The position numbers and the translations under genes were made by a program. A stretch of 44,417 nucleotides of DNA from a virus, in the IMG/VR virus record IMGVR_UViG_3300021475_000029, positions 1 to 44,417 of that record. The stretch is one strand, 5' to 3'. How positions within the stretch are numbered: position 1 is the stretch's first letter; every line of letters starts with the position of its first letter. This document shows positions 16,187 to 23,471 of the stretch, piece after piece. Under the pieces are notes generated by a model that saw nothing but the letters and a program-made list of their open reading frames with translations, did not search any database and was not told the DNA's origin.

Positions 16187-17595
16187 GCCGCCGGCGCCGC
16201 GGTTTTAAGATTGCGGAAAACCGATTGATACAGCCGCTCTTTGCGCTGCAGCGCCTTGACGATGCGACGATCGAGCGCAGAGCCTGAAAGGTCAATGTAC
16301 GAAACGTACTCGCCTGTCTGGCCGCGGCGATGAATTCGGTCTTCGACCTGGTCGCGGGTATCAGCCGAGTAGGAATTTTCGAAGAAGATCATGGTGCGGC
16401 ACTTGTCCTCCTCGACATTGACGTCGCCAAGCAGGGTGTGGCCGTACTTACTGGCTTCGGCTTGCAGGAGGATGATCCTGCAGCGGGGGTCGTTGTTGAA
16501 CCTGAACTTCTGCTCTTCGACGTCCTCCGGGTTCATCCGGCCACGAATCCAAGCCGGGTCGTAGTCTCTCAGCGCCTTGAACAGGAGATCAAACACAGGC
16601 CGATGACGGTAGACGACGCAGACCTTGCCCTCGACCTCTTCGTCGAGGAGTTGATGGAGCAGCTTGAGCCGGGGATTCTCGCTCGGGCGTACGAGCTCAT
16701 GAACCTCACCGGATGCGTCATATACGAAGCCCGTCTGGATCTGGGCCAGTTTCTCGTATTTAGCGATCGCGACGTCTACGGTGACGACCCCGCGTTCGAT
16801 CTCGACTAGGAACTGGTGCTCCATCTGATTGTATTGGCGCAGTTGTTCGGTCGACATCGCATAGTCGCGGATGGTTGGATCCTTGCGCGGCAAATCCGGA
16901 AGCCAATCCGCCTTCTTGGCCTGGAACACCGCCGGGGCCATGATGCGAGCGAGCACGTCGGCGTTCTTCTCCCGGATCACCTCCTTGTTCTGCCAACCGC
17001 CCATGACGCAGAATGCGCCGCGGAAGGCGTAGAAATTGCGATCGGTGAACAGGTCGATGGCTCTGAGTTGCCCCCAAAGATCATGCGGGCCTTGGGTTTG
17101 CGGGCGGCCGGTTAACAATCGCTTCCAGCAGCAGACCGCGGCCAGGCGATGGATCGCCCTGGTCTGTTTGGATCTGTGCCCTTTGATCTGAATCGATTCG
17201 TCGATCGCCAGATATGTCTTGCCGATCGCCGCCCATTTGACGATCTGGGTCAAGACCGCCGGCATGCGGATCGCTTCGTAGTTGATAATCAGGATCGGCG
17301 GCGAGTTGTGACCCTGGCGGCCAAGAAACCGCTGCGCCTCCTCTTTCTTCGAGGAACGAAAGACATGGGCGTTGAAGCTGAAACCATGTTTCTCAATTTC
17401 GTCGATCCATCCCTGCTTGAATGTATTGGGAGTGACGACGATCATTTGGTCGGCCTGGCCGAGGCCTTGGCACCACGAGTATTCGGTCAACGCGCATAGG
17501 GTCTTGCCCAGTCCCTGCTGCAGAAACCAGCCGACGCCCGGCTTGTCGCGGGCGAAATCGAGCGCGGCGATCTGGACCGGGTCGAGCTTGCTCAT
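16183..17595 (-). CDS. SNF2-type DEAD-like helicase
   Basis: A 470-residue superfamily 2 ATPase. Motifs seen: QQGLGKT (residues 26-32, Walker A), VVTPNTFKQGW (Ia), AIDESIQIK (130-138, motif II as DES), LLTGRP (160-165, motif III) and DRIHRRGQ (419-426, motif VI), with both RecA-like lobes present. It matches the compact phage SNF2-like proteins that remodel or translocate along double-stranded DNA, often replication- or recombination-linked. ATG 17595 overlaps the upstream stop (ATGA); an ATG seven codons upstream is possible. Confidence 0.9.
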   Translation of the reverse strand: MSKLDPVQIAALDFARDKPGVGWFLQQGLGKTLCALTEYSWCQGLGQADQMIVVTPNTFKQGWIDEIEKHGFSFNAHVFRSSKKEEAQRFLGRQGHNSPPILIINYEAIRMPAVLTQIVKWAAIGKTYLAIDESIQIKGHRSKQTRAIHRLAAVCCWKRLLTGRPQTQGPHDLWGQLRAIDLFTDRNFYAFRGAFCVMGGWQNKEVIREKNADVLARIMAPAVFQAKKADWLPDLPRKDPTIRDYAMSTEQLRQYNQMEHQFLVEIERGVVTVDVAIAKYEKLAQIQTGFVYDASGEVHELVRPSENPRLKLLHQLLDEEVEGKVCVVYRHRPVFDLLFKALRDYDPAWIRGRMNPEDVEEQKFRFNNDPRCRIILLQAEASKYGHTLLGDVNVEEDKCRTMIFFENSYSADTRDQVEDRIHRRGQTGEYVSYIDLSGSALDRRIVKALQRKERLYQSVFRNLKTAAPAA

Positions 17596-17861
17596 GTTGG
17601 GGGTCCAAATGGCCAATCTGGATGAGGATAGTCATCAGGAAATGCTTCTGGGCCTTTCCAGATGTGTTCGGCAATATCTTCTAGACACTTAGCTTCGTCT
17701 GTTGCTCCAGCGAGTCGCAACCCTCTAGCTTGATTTTCGATGACACACCCAAGAGCCCCCATCAAATCTTCAGGACCATGTTCTGCAAGGAGTTGCGCCA
17801 AGGTGTTCCAAAGGCGACGGAAATCTTCTGGATCCGCTGGCCTTTCTCGTTCCTTGCTCAT
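17592..17861 (-). CDS. Small helical protein of unknown function
   Basis: 89 residues, predicted mainly helical (EDFRRLWNTLAQLLAEHG, KCLEDIAEHIWKG), ending in a proline-rich tail (PDDYPHPDWPFGPPT). The ATG at 17861 follows a strong GGAGGAAG and overlaps the upstream stop, which rules out the ATG four codons upstream. It sits directly before the SNF2 helicase and may be a partner. No family recognised. Confidence 0.65.
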   Translation of the reverse strand: MSKERERPADPEDFRRLWNTLAQLLAEHGPEDLMGALGCVIENQARGLRLAGATDEAKCLEDIAEHIWKGPEAFPDDYPHPDWPFGPPT

Positions 17862-18244
17862 TTCTTCCTCCACATCCCATCGCTGGTGCGCTCGATCACG
17901 CCATGTTTGCGCAGTTCCTCGAGTCGCGAAGTGACCGAATTCGCCGAGAAACCGGCGGCCACAGCATTGGGCCGGATGTCGACTGCGCGCTTTGGTCCAT
18001 CCGAGAGCGCCGCCATGATGACGCTGTTGACGCCCTTTTCCAGATCCGGGCCTGGCGAGGCGCGTTTGAAACTCTTGCGCTTGGTGATGTGCTTGACGGC
18101 ATGCGCGATCGCTTCGAGCGGGAGCTTGGGTTGACGCTCGACGAGCTCTTCGACTGATAAGTTCTCGATCGGCAGCATCTTCGACATCAGGCCAAACAGC
18201 GTCTCGCCGTCGATGGTGAAGCCGATCTTGAATTTAACAGTCAT
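17858..18244 (-). CDS. Winged-helix protein
   Basis: A 128-residue protein. The C-terminal half (residues about 70-125) has a clear winged-helix pattern: VNSVIMAALSDGPKRAVDI, then NSVTSRLEELRKHGVIERTSD and a terminal strand WRKK. The N-terminus (KFKIGFTIDGETLFGLMSKM) is beta-alpha. A relative with the same layout lies at 20911-21297. A DNA-binding, probably regulatory, role is likely. Confidence 0.65.
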   Translation of the reverse strand: MTVKFKIGFTIDGETLFGLMSKMLPIENLSVEELVERQPKLPLEAIAHAVKHITKRKSFKRASPGPDLEKGVNSVIMAALSDGPKRAVDIRPNAVAAGFSANSVTSRLEELRKHGVIERTSDGMWRKK

Positions 18245-18365
18245 CGCTGGGTTCCCGGTCCGTGTTGTCGAGCCATTCTTTGAGCCGGATCGCCGGGTCG
18301 TAACGGCAGGGCAGGCACACGCAGACGAAGGCGATAAGGCCGAGTAGGATGGGGAACCAGTTCAT
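18234..18365 (-). CDS. Small membrane protein
   Basis: 43 residues. Residues 3-19 (WFPILLGLIAFVCVCLP) span the membrane; the rest is polar (DPAIRLKEWLDNTDREPSDD). The ATG overlaps the upstream stop as ATGA, and the reading frame overlaps the next gene start by eleven bases. The Cys-rich helix end could be palmitoylated or simply hydrophobic. Function unknown. Confidence 0.55.
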   Translation of the reverse strand: MNWFPILLGLIAFVCVCLPCRYDPAIRLKEWLDNTDREPSDDC

Positions 18366-18589
18366 AGGCGGCTCTCCAGTTCAGTGATCCGGCGATTGAA
18401 GAGATCGAGGTCAGCGTGGACGATCTCCCAACTCTCTCTGTAGGCGTCGTTGAGAGCGTCCAGCGCCAGTTTCATTTCGACGGTGGTTCGCCGCATCACG
18501 AGAATGACCCTGTTGATCGCAATCGCGCAGGCGCCCGCACTGAGGACGCAGCCCCAGATCGAAATGATAGTTATGATGTCCCAGATCAT
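18362..18589 (-). CDS. Membrane protein with coiled-coil tail
   Basis: 75 residues: a membrane helix at residues 4-27 (DIITIISIWGCVLSAGACAIAI) followed by a heptad-rich helix (VEMKLALDALNDAYRESWEI, FNRRITELESRL). This is the layout of inner-membrane spanins, but no partner lipoprotein gene is embedded or follows, so that reading is weak. ATGA overlaps on both sides show that it is expressed with its neighbours. Confidence 0.6.
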   Translation of the reverse strand: MIWDIITIISIWGCVLSAGACAIAINRVILVMRRTTVEMKLALDALNDAYRESWEIVHADLDLFNRRITELESRL

Positions 18590-18798
18590 AGGTATTTCAC
18601 AAATACAGTTACGATTTTATGCATGTTTTCCTTCGACGGTTGACTGATCTCTCGAGTCCAAACCGAAATTCGATCGCGGCCGCGCGCCACATACTTGCCT
18701 TCGCTGTTGAGGTAGCGGCCCCAGATCTCCGCGGCGAAATCGGATTGGCTCATGTCGTGGCGCTTCAAGAAGGTCCGAAGCTCTTCAGCGATGCTCAT
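18586..18798 (-). CDS. Small Xre-like HTH regulator
   Basis: 70 residues with a helix-turn-helix: EELRTFLKRHDMSQSDFAAEIWGR, a short insertion, then RDRISVWTREISQPSKENMHKI, matching Cro/CI-family folds that end in a helix pairing with a partner. Coupled by ATGA overlaps to the membrane-protein genes on both sides. It could regulate one of the palindromic promoters in this region, but no operator can be matched to it from sequence. Confidence 0.65.
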   Translation of the reverse strand: MSIAEELRTFLKRHDMSQSDFAAEIWGRYLNSEGKYVARGRDRISVWTREISQPSKENMHKIVTVFVKYL

Positions 18799-19043
18799 AG
18801 GCGGCCCTCGATGTCACAATTAACTCGTTGGATGATCGCCGCGGCGCGCTCAACCTCGACCATGTCTGAAGCATGCAGGAGCGCCTCGACCTCCTTGTCG
18901 CAAAGGCGATGAGCCAGACGATCCTGGCGCGCGTCAGGAGCTTCGATCGGCGCGACCGGCGGCGCAGGTTTCCACGGAGGCAGCAAGACCCACAGGACAA
19001 AACCGCCGGCGGCGATCAGCGCGGCGAATTCCAGGGGCTTCAT
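18795..19043 (-). CDS. Membrane-anchored small protein
   Basis: 82 residues. The ATG at 19043 overlaps the upstream stop, so the longer frame extending upstream is not used. Residues 5-22 (EFAALIAAGGFVLWVLLP) are a membrane segment, followed by a proline-rich linker (PPWKPAPPVAPIEAPDARQD) and a helical domain (DMVEVERAAAIIQRVNCDI). Role unknown. An outward or cytoplasmic helical domain on a short linker would suit a tethered binding protein. Confidence 0.6.
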   Translation of the reverse strand: MKPLEFAALIAAGGFVLWVLLPPWKPAPPVAPIEAPDARQDRLAHRLCDKEVEALLHASDMVEVERAAAIIQRVNCDIEGRL

Positions 19044-19357
19044 TTCACCCTCCGGATCTTCGCCATACGGACGACGTGGCCCATAGAACGCCTTGGCGGC
19101 TCTGCAGCCGAGGCTGCGACATACGGGACGAAGCCGATCTTGTAGCCCAGCACCCGCGCCACCGCGTTGAGCGTAGCCGCCTGGGGTTTGCGAGTCTTGC
19201 CTTGGAACCAAGCGCGCAGCGTCGCCGAGGTGACGCCGGAATGTTCTTCGATCTTCGAATAGGTGAAGCCGCTCGCCTGGACGATGCCCCGCACCTCGTC
19301 GATGATGGGGTCTTTGTCTTGAAAACTATAACTTTTATATGTGAAACCTTTAGCCAT
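19040..19357 (-). CDS. Xre-family HTH regulator
   Basis: 105 residues with a canonical helix-turn-helix: VRGIVQASGFTYSKIEEHSG, then VTSATLRAWFQGKTRKPQA, then LNAVARVLGYKIGFVPY. The ATG at 19357 shares a base with the upstream TGA (TGATG); an ATG ten codons upstream would overlap that gene. The C-terminal tail is basic. A repressor or activator of phage or host genes; its target is unknown. Confidence 0.75.
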   Translation of the reverse strand: MAKGFTYKSYSFQDKDPIIDEVRGIVQASGFTYSKIEEHSGVTSATLRAWFQGKTRKPQAATLNAVARVLGYKIGFVPYVAASAAEPPRRSMGHVVRMAKIRRVK

Positions 19358-19803
19358 CAGCTCGCGCTCCCGTACTGATTGCGCCATGTTCTGCGCTTCA
19401 GGTCTTTCGTTGCCTCACTGTGATGTTTGCCCTCGAAGCCGCCAACGCGACCTTGATTGGATGCGCTGATCTTTTGCTTAGAGGTTTCGGAATGCTTTTT
19501 GCCGAGCCAGCGTTTGTTTCCTTTATGAAACGCGCCGATTTTCAGCTTGGCCTCTTCGGTGTGCTGATAGGTCATTTCGTTCAAGTTTTGGGTGCCCAAA
19601 ACAATGCGAACATTGTCGACAGCGTATGGGCCCTGATCGCCGGGTCGAGACATGTGATACTGACCTGAGTTGCGTCCTCGCAGTTCCCACTTCCCCGAGT
19701 CGGTCCAGATCTTCGACCACTCTTCAAAGGTGAGCCGCCAAGCAATGCCTCGCCGCTTGGCGTTGCTCTTTTGCTGGTTAAACACCTTGCGACTCTTACT
19801 CAT
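19357..19803 (-). CDS. NUMOD3-containing homing endonuclease-like protein
   Basis: A 148-residue protein. The N-terminal half has the pattern of phage HNH-like proteins (RRGIAWRLTFEEWSKIW, RGRNSGQYHMSR, DNVRIVLGTQNLNEM). The C-terminal half carries repeated NUMOD3 DNA-binding motifs (RWLGKKHSETSKQKISASNQ, then FEGKHHSEATKDLK). The ATG at 19803 follows GGAGGAGG. The base composition is somewhat AT-rich against the neighbours. Probably a free-standing homing enzyme. The metal-binding residues are less clear than in the other HNH genes of the window. Confidence 0.75.
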   Translation of the reverse strand: MSKSRKVFNQQKSNAKRRGIAWRLTFEEWSKIWTDSGKWELRGRNSGQYHMSRPGDQGPYAVDNVRIVLGTQNLNEMTYQHTEEAKLKIGAFHKGNKRWLGKKHSETSKQKISASNQGRVGGFEGKHHSEATKDLKRRTWRNQYGSAS

Positions 19804-19990
19804 CGGCCTCCTCCTGTTCTTTCTGCCGTCGAAGATCGCGCTCGACCAGCGCCTTCGCTCGATGCACGGCGCCGAGCGCGCGGCCAAGCTCTAAGGCGGT
19901 TTCGTCAAGGCAGTCCTCGAGTTGACCGCGCATTGGGGCCAACTGCGCGAAAGCGGCTTCACAGCGCGCCAGGATCTCAGGAAGCTTCAT
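19796..19990 (-). CDS. Small helical protein of unknown function
   Basis: 64 residues, mostly helical with heptad repeats and many Glu/Arg residues (QLEDCLDETALELGRALGAV, ALVERDLRRQKEQEE). Overlaps the upstream gene by four bases and the endonuclease start by eight. No family recognised. Confidence 0.6.
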   Translation of the reverse strand: MKLPEILARCEAAFAQLAPMRGQLEDCLDETALELGRALGAVHRAKALVERDLRRQKEQEEADE

Positions 19991-20364
19991 GCGTCACCGA
20001 GCTCGTCGACGGCGCGTTGCGTCATCGGAGTGCGCGGGCCGTCAAATAGGTTTTTCGGCGTTATGACCCGCGCCTGGGCCGTCTGAGCGATGCTCTTCTC
20101 AAGCGTCTTCGCCTCTAACGCCTCACTACGGATCTGCGCCAAGATAACGAGGTCGTTCCAGTGCCTTGCATCATTCGGATCGCCGGTGAGGATCTTGGCG
20201 ATGCGAGTCGCGATCAGTTCCAGAGCCTCCTTACTCTCCGGAGGCATCGGCTCCCAGTTCCTTCCACGCCGCAGCGCAAACTTGAGTCCTTGCGCCAGCT
20301 GCGCCATGTCTTCGAAGGGACCGTTGGTAATCTGCTTGTCGCGCATTCTTTCATCGAGATTCAT
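19987..20364 (-). CDS. DUF6378-like phage protein
   Basis: A 125-residue protein. The start (ATG 20364) overlaps the nuclease stop by four bases. The core resembles the widespread phage DUF6378 pattern: ITNGPFEDMAQLAQGLK, a helix around ESKEALELIATRIAKILTG, and ARHWNDLVILAQI. That family is uncharacterised, with members near nucleotide-metabolism and recombination genes. The match is by eye and partial. Confidence 0.5.
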   Translation of the reverse strand: MNLDERMRDKQITNGPFEDMAQLAQGLKFALRRGRNWEPMPPESKEALELIATRIAKILTGDPNDARHWNDLVILAQIRSEALEAKTLEKSIAQTAQARVITPKNLFDGPRTPMTQRAVDELGDA

Positions 20365-20726
20365 TTCGTTCCCTTTAGATATTCGAGCAGCACGCCGACC
20401 CACTGCCCGTTGCCGTAGAAGCACGTACGGACGTCAGCCTGCTTGACCCACGGACTTACGAACATGTTGCGCGCCTTCCAGCCGATCAGGACCGCGGTCA
20501 TGCCGGCCGCCCGGATGCGGTTGCCTTCGTGCCATTGGCGCTCGGTCGGAGCGAAAAGGTTGCCGTCAACCATCTTGCCTTCGCCCCAGACGATGGGATG
20601 ACCGGGCAGCTTCATCACCAGATCAAGCAACCCGGTCGCCCAGCGGTCCTCCCACCGCCGCGCGTACCCGCCAGAGAGGGAATTGATCTCTCTGACGAGC
20701 TCACGTTTTCTTGTCGCTTCGTCCAT
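20361..20726 (-). CDS. VRR-NUC-type nuclease
   Basis: A 121-residue PD-(D/E)xK nuclease. Active-site pattern: LLDLVMKLPG with Asp35, then VWGEGKMV with Glu49 and Lys51, then FAPTERQWHEGNRIRAAG with Gln64, which is the VRR-NUC arrangement of structure-specific DNA nucleases. It closes with the usual AVLIGWK strand. Length is normal for a stand-alone domain. Likely resolves branched DNA in replication or recombination. ATGA overlap with its downstream neighbour. Confidence 0.8.
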   Translation of the reverse strand: MDEATRKRELVREINSLSGGYARRWEDRWATGLLDLVMKLPGHPIVWGEGKMVDGNLFAPTERQWHEGNRIRAAGMTAVLIGWKARNMFVSPWVKQADVRTCFYGNGQWVGVLLEYLKGTK

Positions 20727-20914
20727 TACTCGTATTTCTTTCGTATTTTTCTAGCTACAACGAGCAACTTGCGAGCGAAGGCGACGAACTCTTCAGGCGG
20801 CATTGGGGCGTCATCGAGCTTATCCCCGACGTAGAGGCGCAAGGCCGCGCCATCGGGGGCAAGCTCTAGAAAGTCCTCGAGCGCCTTGATGAGCTCATCG
20901 GCGTGCTTCTTCAT
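20726..20914 (-). CDS. Small acidic/helical protein of unknown function
   Basis: 62 residues, helical, with an acidic middle (DDAPMPPEEF) and a basic C-terminus (ARKLLVVARKIRKKYE). Overlaps both neighbours by one to four bases. Not recognised. Confidence 0.55.
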   Translation of the reverse strand: MKKHADELIKALEDFLELAPDGAALRLYVGDKLDDAPMPPEEFVAFARKLLVVARKIRKKYE

Positions 20915-21297
20915 TCCGCCGCTCGCTGATAGCCGCTCGCCAGCTCGTAAAGACCGTCGCCGACGCGTTCGATGACCCGGCTCTTCTGCAGCATGGCGAG
21001 GCCGGTCGAGAGCGACCCTGCCGCTAGGCCGCCGTGCTCGAGGGCCTCCTTGAGCTCCTTGGCGGTCAGCGGGCCGTTCTGCAGCGCGGCGACGATGGTG
21101 TCGTTGACCTTCGAACCGCGCGCCGGGCGCGTCTTGGGTTCGTTTATGATCCGGTTAGGCGATGGGTTCGCGGCCCAACGATCGACCGGCGTGGTGGTGA
21201 TGACGACCGATTCGACCAGGGGTCCGATCTCCTCGATGAACCGAGCCAGCTGCTCGGCGTTCTGCATCTTGATAGTTGCGCTATAGGTGTTCTTCAT
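20911..21297 (-). CDS. Winged-helix protein, paralogue of the one at 17858
   Basis: A 128-residue protein with a C-terminal winged helix (VNDTIVAALQNGPLTAKELK, then LSTGLAMLQKSRVIERVGDG) aligned in length and order with 17858-18244. The N-terminal half is a beta-alpha segment (YSATIKMQNAEQLARFIEEIG). Both copies are probably DNA-binding and came from one duplication, now diverged. A linker (PNRIINEPKTRPARGS) joins the halves. Confidence 0.6.
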   Translation of the reverse strand: MKNTYSATIKMQNAEQLARFIEEIGPLVESVVITTTPVDRWAANPSPNRIINEPKTRPARGSKVNDTIVAALQNGPLTAKELKEALEHGGLAAGSLSTGLAMLQKSRVIERVGDGLYELASGYQRAAE

Positions 21298-21509
21298 TTT
21301 GCTTCCTCTGTGGGCTCCTTGTTGGCGGACCAGTCGCCGTAGATCTCAAGGGCGCAGCGCATGGCCCGCGACGCCATCTTCAGATGAACCCCCTGTTTTA
21401 CCATATCGTCGGTGTTGAGCACCTTGTCGATGTGCTCGACCACGATCTCCAGCACCTCGTTCATGGTGACCGCGTAGGGATAGGTTAAATCGTCATTATC
21501 TTCGCCCAT
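21294..21509 (-). CDS. Small helical protein of unknown function
   Basis: 71 residues, helical (MNEVLEIVVEHIDKVLNTDD, LKMASRAMRCALEIYGDW), with an acidic start and end. It overlaps the upstream gene by 25 bases, so a later ATG (VTMNEVLE) could be the true start. Not recognised. Confidence 0.5.
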   Translation of the reverse strand: MGEDNDDLTYPYAVTMNEVLEIVVEHIDKVLNTDDMVKQGVHLKMASRAMRCALEIYGDWSANKEPTEEAK

Positions 21510-21901
21510 GCGTTAACGTGCGCCGCCGGCATGCTGTTGAACCGCCCTGACCATTCCTCGACGCCGCGCGCGATGTCGACCAGGAGCCAGCCATAGGTTG
21601 GAGTCTTCTTGTGCTTGAACAGCACCACCCGATAGGCGCGGCCCTTGTGCGTGAAACTGTGGACGAAATTGCCGTTGGCCGACTTGCCCCAGTTGCGCAG
21701 CGACATGAACATATGATGTTCGTACTCGTCCGAATTTCGCATCCGCGGATTGGGCGGGTTCTGCGGCGTGTCTTCGACGTCGTGAAATTCGGGTTCGGGC
21801 TCGTAGCGGCGCAGGATCTCGAGCGCGACCATGCGCGTCGCTGGATCGCCGCGCAGGTCTGTAGCCAGCGCGCGGATCTTGGCGAGACGTTGTGGCGTCA
21901 T
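21485..21901 (-). CDS. Unknown protein with DUF2786-like start
   Basis: A 138-residue protein. The N-terminus (TPQRLAKIRALATDLRGDPA) has the short helical pattern seen at the start of some phage and bacterial proteins of the DUF2786 type. The C-terminal part is mixed alpha/beta with FVHSFTHKGRAYRVVLFKHK. No catalytic motif is evident. TGATG overlap with its upstream neighbour. Confidence 0.5.
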   Translation of the reverse strand: MTPQRLAKIRALATDLRGDPATRMVALEILRRYEPEPEFHDVEDTPQNPPNPRMRNSDEYEHHMFMSLRNWGKSANGNFVHSFTHKGRAYRVVLFKHKKTPTYGWLLVDIARGVEEWSGRFNSMPAAHVNAWAKIMTI

Positions 21902-22155
21902 CAGACAAGCCCGGCGCCCTTGCGAATGCAGATCCTTTGCAAGAGGTACAAGAGCGCGGTGGTCGGATCGGGAGCCATCGTCTTCTCGCCAAGCATGCCG
22001 TAAGCGACGCGCGCGGCGATCGATAAACGCAGGACATTGCGACCGCGCTCATCGTAATAAGGACCAAGCGCCTCGGTGACCATCTTCTCGCTCTCAGCCC
22101 AGGTTTCCGGGATTTCGATCTCTTGTTTGTTGCGGCCCAGCGTGACGAACTTCAT
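21901..22155 (-). CDS. Small protein of unknown function
   Basis: 84 residues, beta start (KFVTLGRNKQEIEIPETW) and helical rest (SIAARVAYGMLG, TTALLYLLQRICIRKG). Coupled to its neighbours by four-base overlaps. No family recognised. Confidence 0.55.
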   Translation of the reverse strand: MKFVTLGRNKQEIEIPETWAESEKMVTEALGPYYDERGRNVLRLSIAARVAYGMLGEKTMAPDPTTALLYLLQRICIRKGAGLV

Positions 22156-22355
22156 TCCTCATCCGCCTCTTCGAACTTGAGCCACCGGATCTCGCAACCG
22201 CACCGGCGCGCCATCAGACCAATGATCTCGATCATCATCTCTTCCTGCTTTTTTCGCGAAAGCTCTGGGAAAGCGTCGAGCAAGGCGAGCTTGATCACCC
22301 CATGGTTAACGATCGCCGTAACCTTGACGTAGTTCTCTGGACTCATTTGTGGCAT
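22152..22355 (-). CDS. Small helical protein of unknown function
   Basis: 67 residues: VNHGVIKLALLDAFPELSRK, EEMMIEIIGLMARRCGCEI, ending KFEEADEE. I chose ATG 22355 because AAAGGG lies seven bases upstream; a TTG at 22376 overlapping the SSB-like gene stop is the alternative and would add seven residues. The Cys pair in RRCGCE is odd but insufficient for a metal site. Confidence 0.5.
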   Translation of the reverse strand: MPQMSPENYVKVTAIVNHGVIKLALLDAFPELSRKKQEEMMIEIIGLMARRCGCEIRWLKFEEADEE

Positions 22356-22372
22356 TGCGGCGCCCTTTGACG

Positions 22373-23263
22373 TCAAAATGGAATAGAGTCCTCGTCCTCC
22401 ATTTTGTCGGCGAAGTCGCGCGCTGTTCCTTCGGTGCGCCGCTCAGTGTTGATGTCGTCAGCCTCGCCTTCGAAATCGGTGACAAAACCGCTTTTGGCGT
22501 ACTGATCGTAAAGGGCGCGCGTAAACTTGCCCTCCTCTTCGGTCTGCAGATTGCCGATGTACTGGTAATCATAGGTGAAATAGGGGTCGCCGCTCGGCCC
22601 GGTCTTCTTTTGCACGACGATTCGGTACCGCTGGAAATACTGATCGACGCCGATCGCGCGCGTGGTCGAAATGAAGTTCTGAGTAGGCACCACGCCGGTG
22701 CGCGCGTTGGTGAAAACGCATAACTGCTTCTGACCATTCGGCAGATCGATCAGCCAGAGCACGTCATAGGTCAGCGTGGCCGCGGGCTTCGAGCTCGGAT
22801 CGTCATCTTGCGACGAGCCAAATTTGTGCATCCGGTTTTCGAACACCGTCTTCTTGATGTGCCATTTATAGACCTTCGGATTGCCTAGGAACTTGACGTC
22901 GAAGGTTTGATTCGGGACGTCCCAATGGATGCCGTCCGAGGCCGACGCGAGCGGCCCCTTCTGGTCAGAACCAGGCATTTTTGGGGCCCAGAGCTGATAG
23001 GTTTTGCGCAAGAGAATCGGCGTGCCGGTGACCGACTGGCCGAGGTTCAGGTTGAGGATCGAGATCCAGAAATTCCCCGGATTCGCGCCTGGCGTGCCGT
23101 TCATCACCGCCGGGCTTTGGCCGGCGAGCACCATCAGCCGCGGCGGCTTGAGATCGGAGGCGTCGATATTGCCGAAGGAAGCCCCGGTCGAGGCCTTGCG
23201 CATCCAGTCGGGCACTGAACTGGATTCGGGCTTGCTGACGTCGGTGGTCATGATGCGATACAT
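22373..23263 (-). CDS. Putative SSB-like protein with acidic IPF tip
   Basis: A protein of about 296 residues ending in DKMEDEDSIPF, closely like the terminal acidic DDDIPF hook that bacterial SSB uses to recruit partner proteins. The body has beta-rich stretches (ATLTYDVLWLIDLPNGQKQL, DVKFLGNPKVYKWH) consistent with an OB fold but no recognisable SSB domain. Start uncertain: ATG 23263 follows AAGGAAGG closely, ATG 23251 (MTTDVSKPES) is also plausible, and ATG 23320 would overlap the neighbour by 29 bases. Likely binds single-stranded DNA in replication or recombination, by tip and context. Confidence 0.55.
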   Translation of the reverse strand: MYRIMTTDVSKPESSSVPDWMRKASTGASFGNIDASDLKPPRLMVLAGQSPAVMNGTPGANPGNFWISILNLNLGQSVTGTPILLRKTYQLWAPKMPGSDQKGPLASASDGIHWDVPNQTFDVKFLGNPKVYKWHIKKTVFENRMHKFGSSQDDDPSSKPAATLTYDVLWLIDLPNGQKQLCVFTNARTGVVPTQNFISTTRAIGVDQYFQRYRIVVQKKTGPSGDPYFTYDYQYIGNLQTEEEGKFTRALYDQYAKSGFVTDFEGEADDINTERRTEGTARDFADKMEDEDSIPF

Positions 23264-23291
23264 TCCTTCCTTGAGGCGATAGCGGGGTTTT

Positions 23292-23471
23292 TCAAAATTC
23301 ACGAGCTTCGCACCGTCCATAGATGCTGGTCGATTCGCCCAGCATCATCTCGGCCTCCATGGTCAGGCCGCGCGCTGTGGCTTCGGCGATGTAGCGGTTG
23401 CACAGATCTGAAAACTCATGCCAAAAGCGGTTTTTGAGATCGGTGAGAAAGTCGAGATCCTCTTCGGTCAT
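23292..23471 (-). CDS. Small protein of unknown function
   Basis: 59 residues: MTEEDLDFLTDLKNRFWHEF, then ATARGLTMEAEMMLGESTSI and a CEAREF end. Its ATG overlaps the upstream stop (ATGA), and the frame is intact to 23292. Helical with Glu/Asp clusters. It lies between the coiled-coil protein and the SSB-like gene, so a replication-accessory role is possible. Confidence 0.5.
   Translation of the reverse strand: MTEEDLDFLTDLKNRFWHEFSDLCNRYIAEATARGLTMEAEMMLGESTSIYGRCEAREF

Noticed and set aside
18362-18589. Inner-membrane spanin
   Set aside because: The membrane-plus-coiled-coil layout fits, but no lipoprotein partner gene is nested or adjacent.
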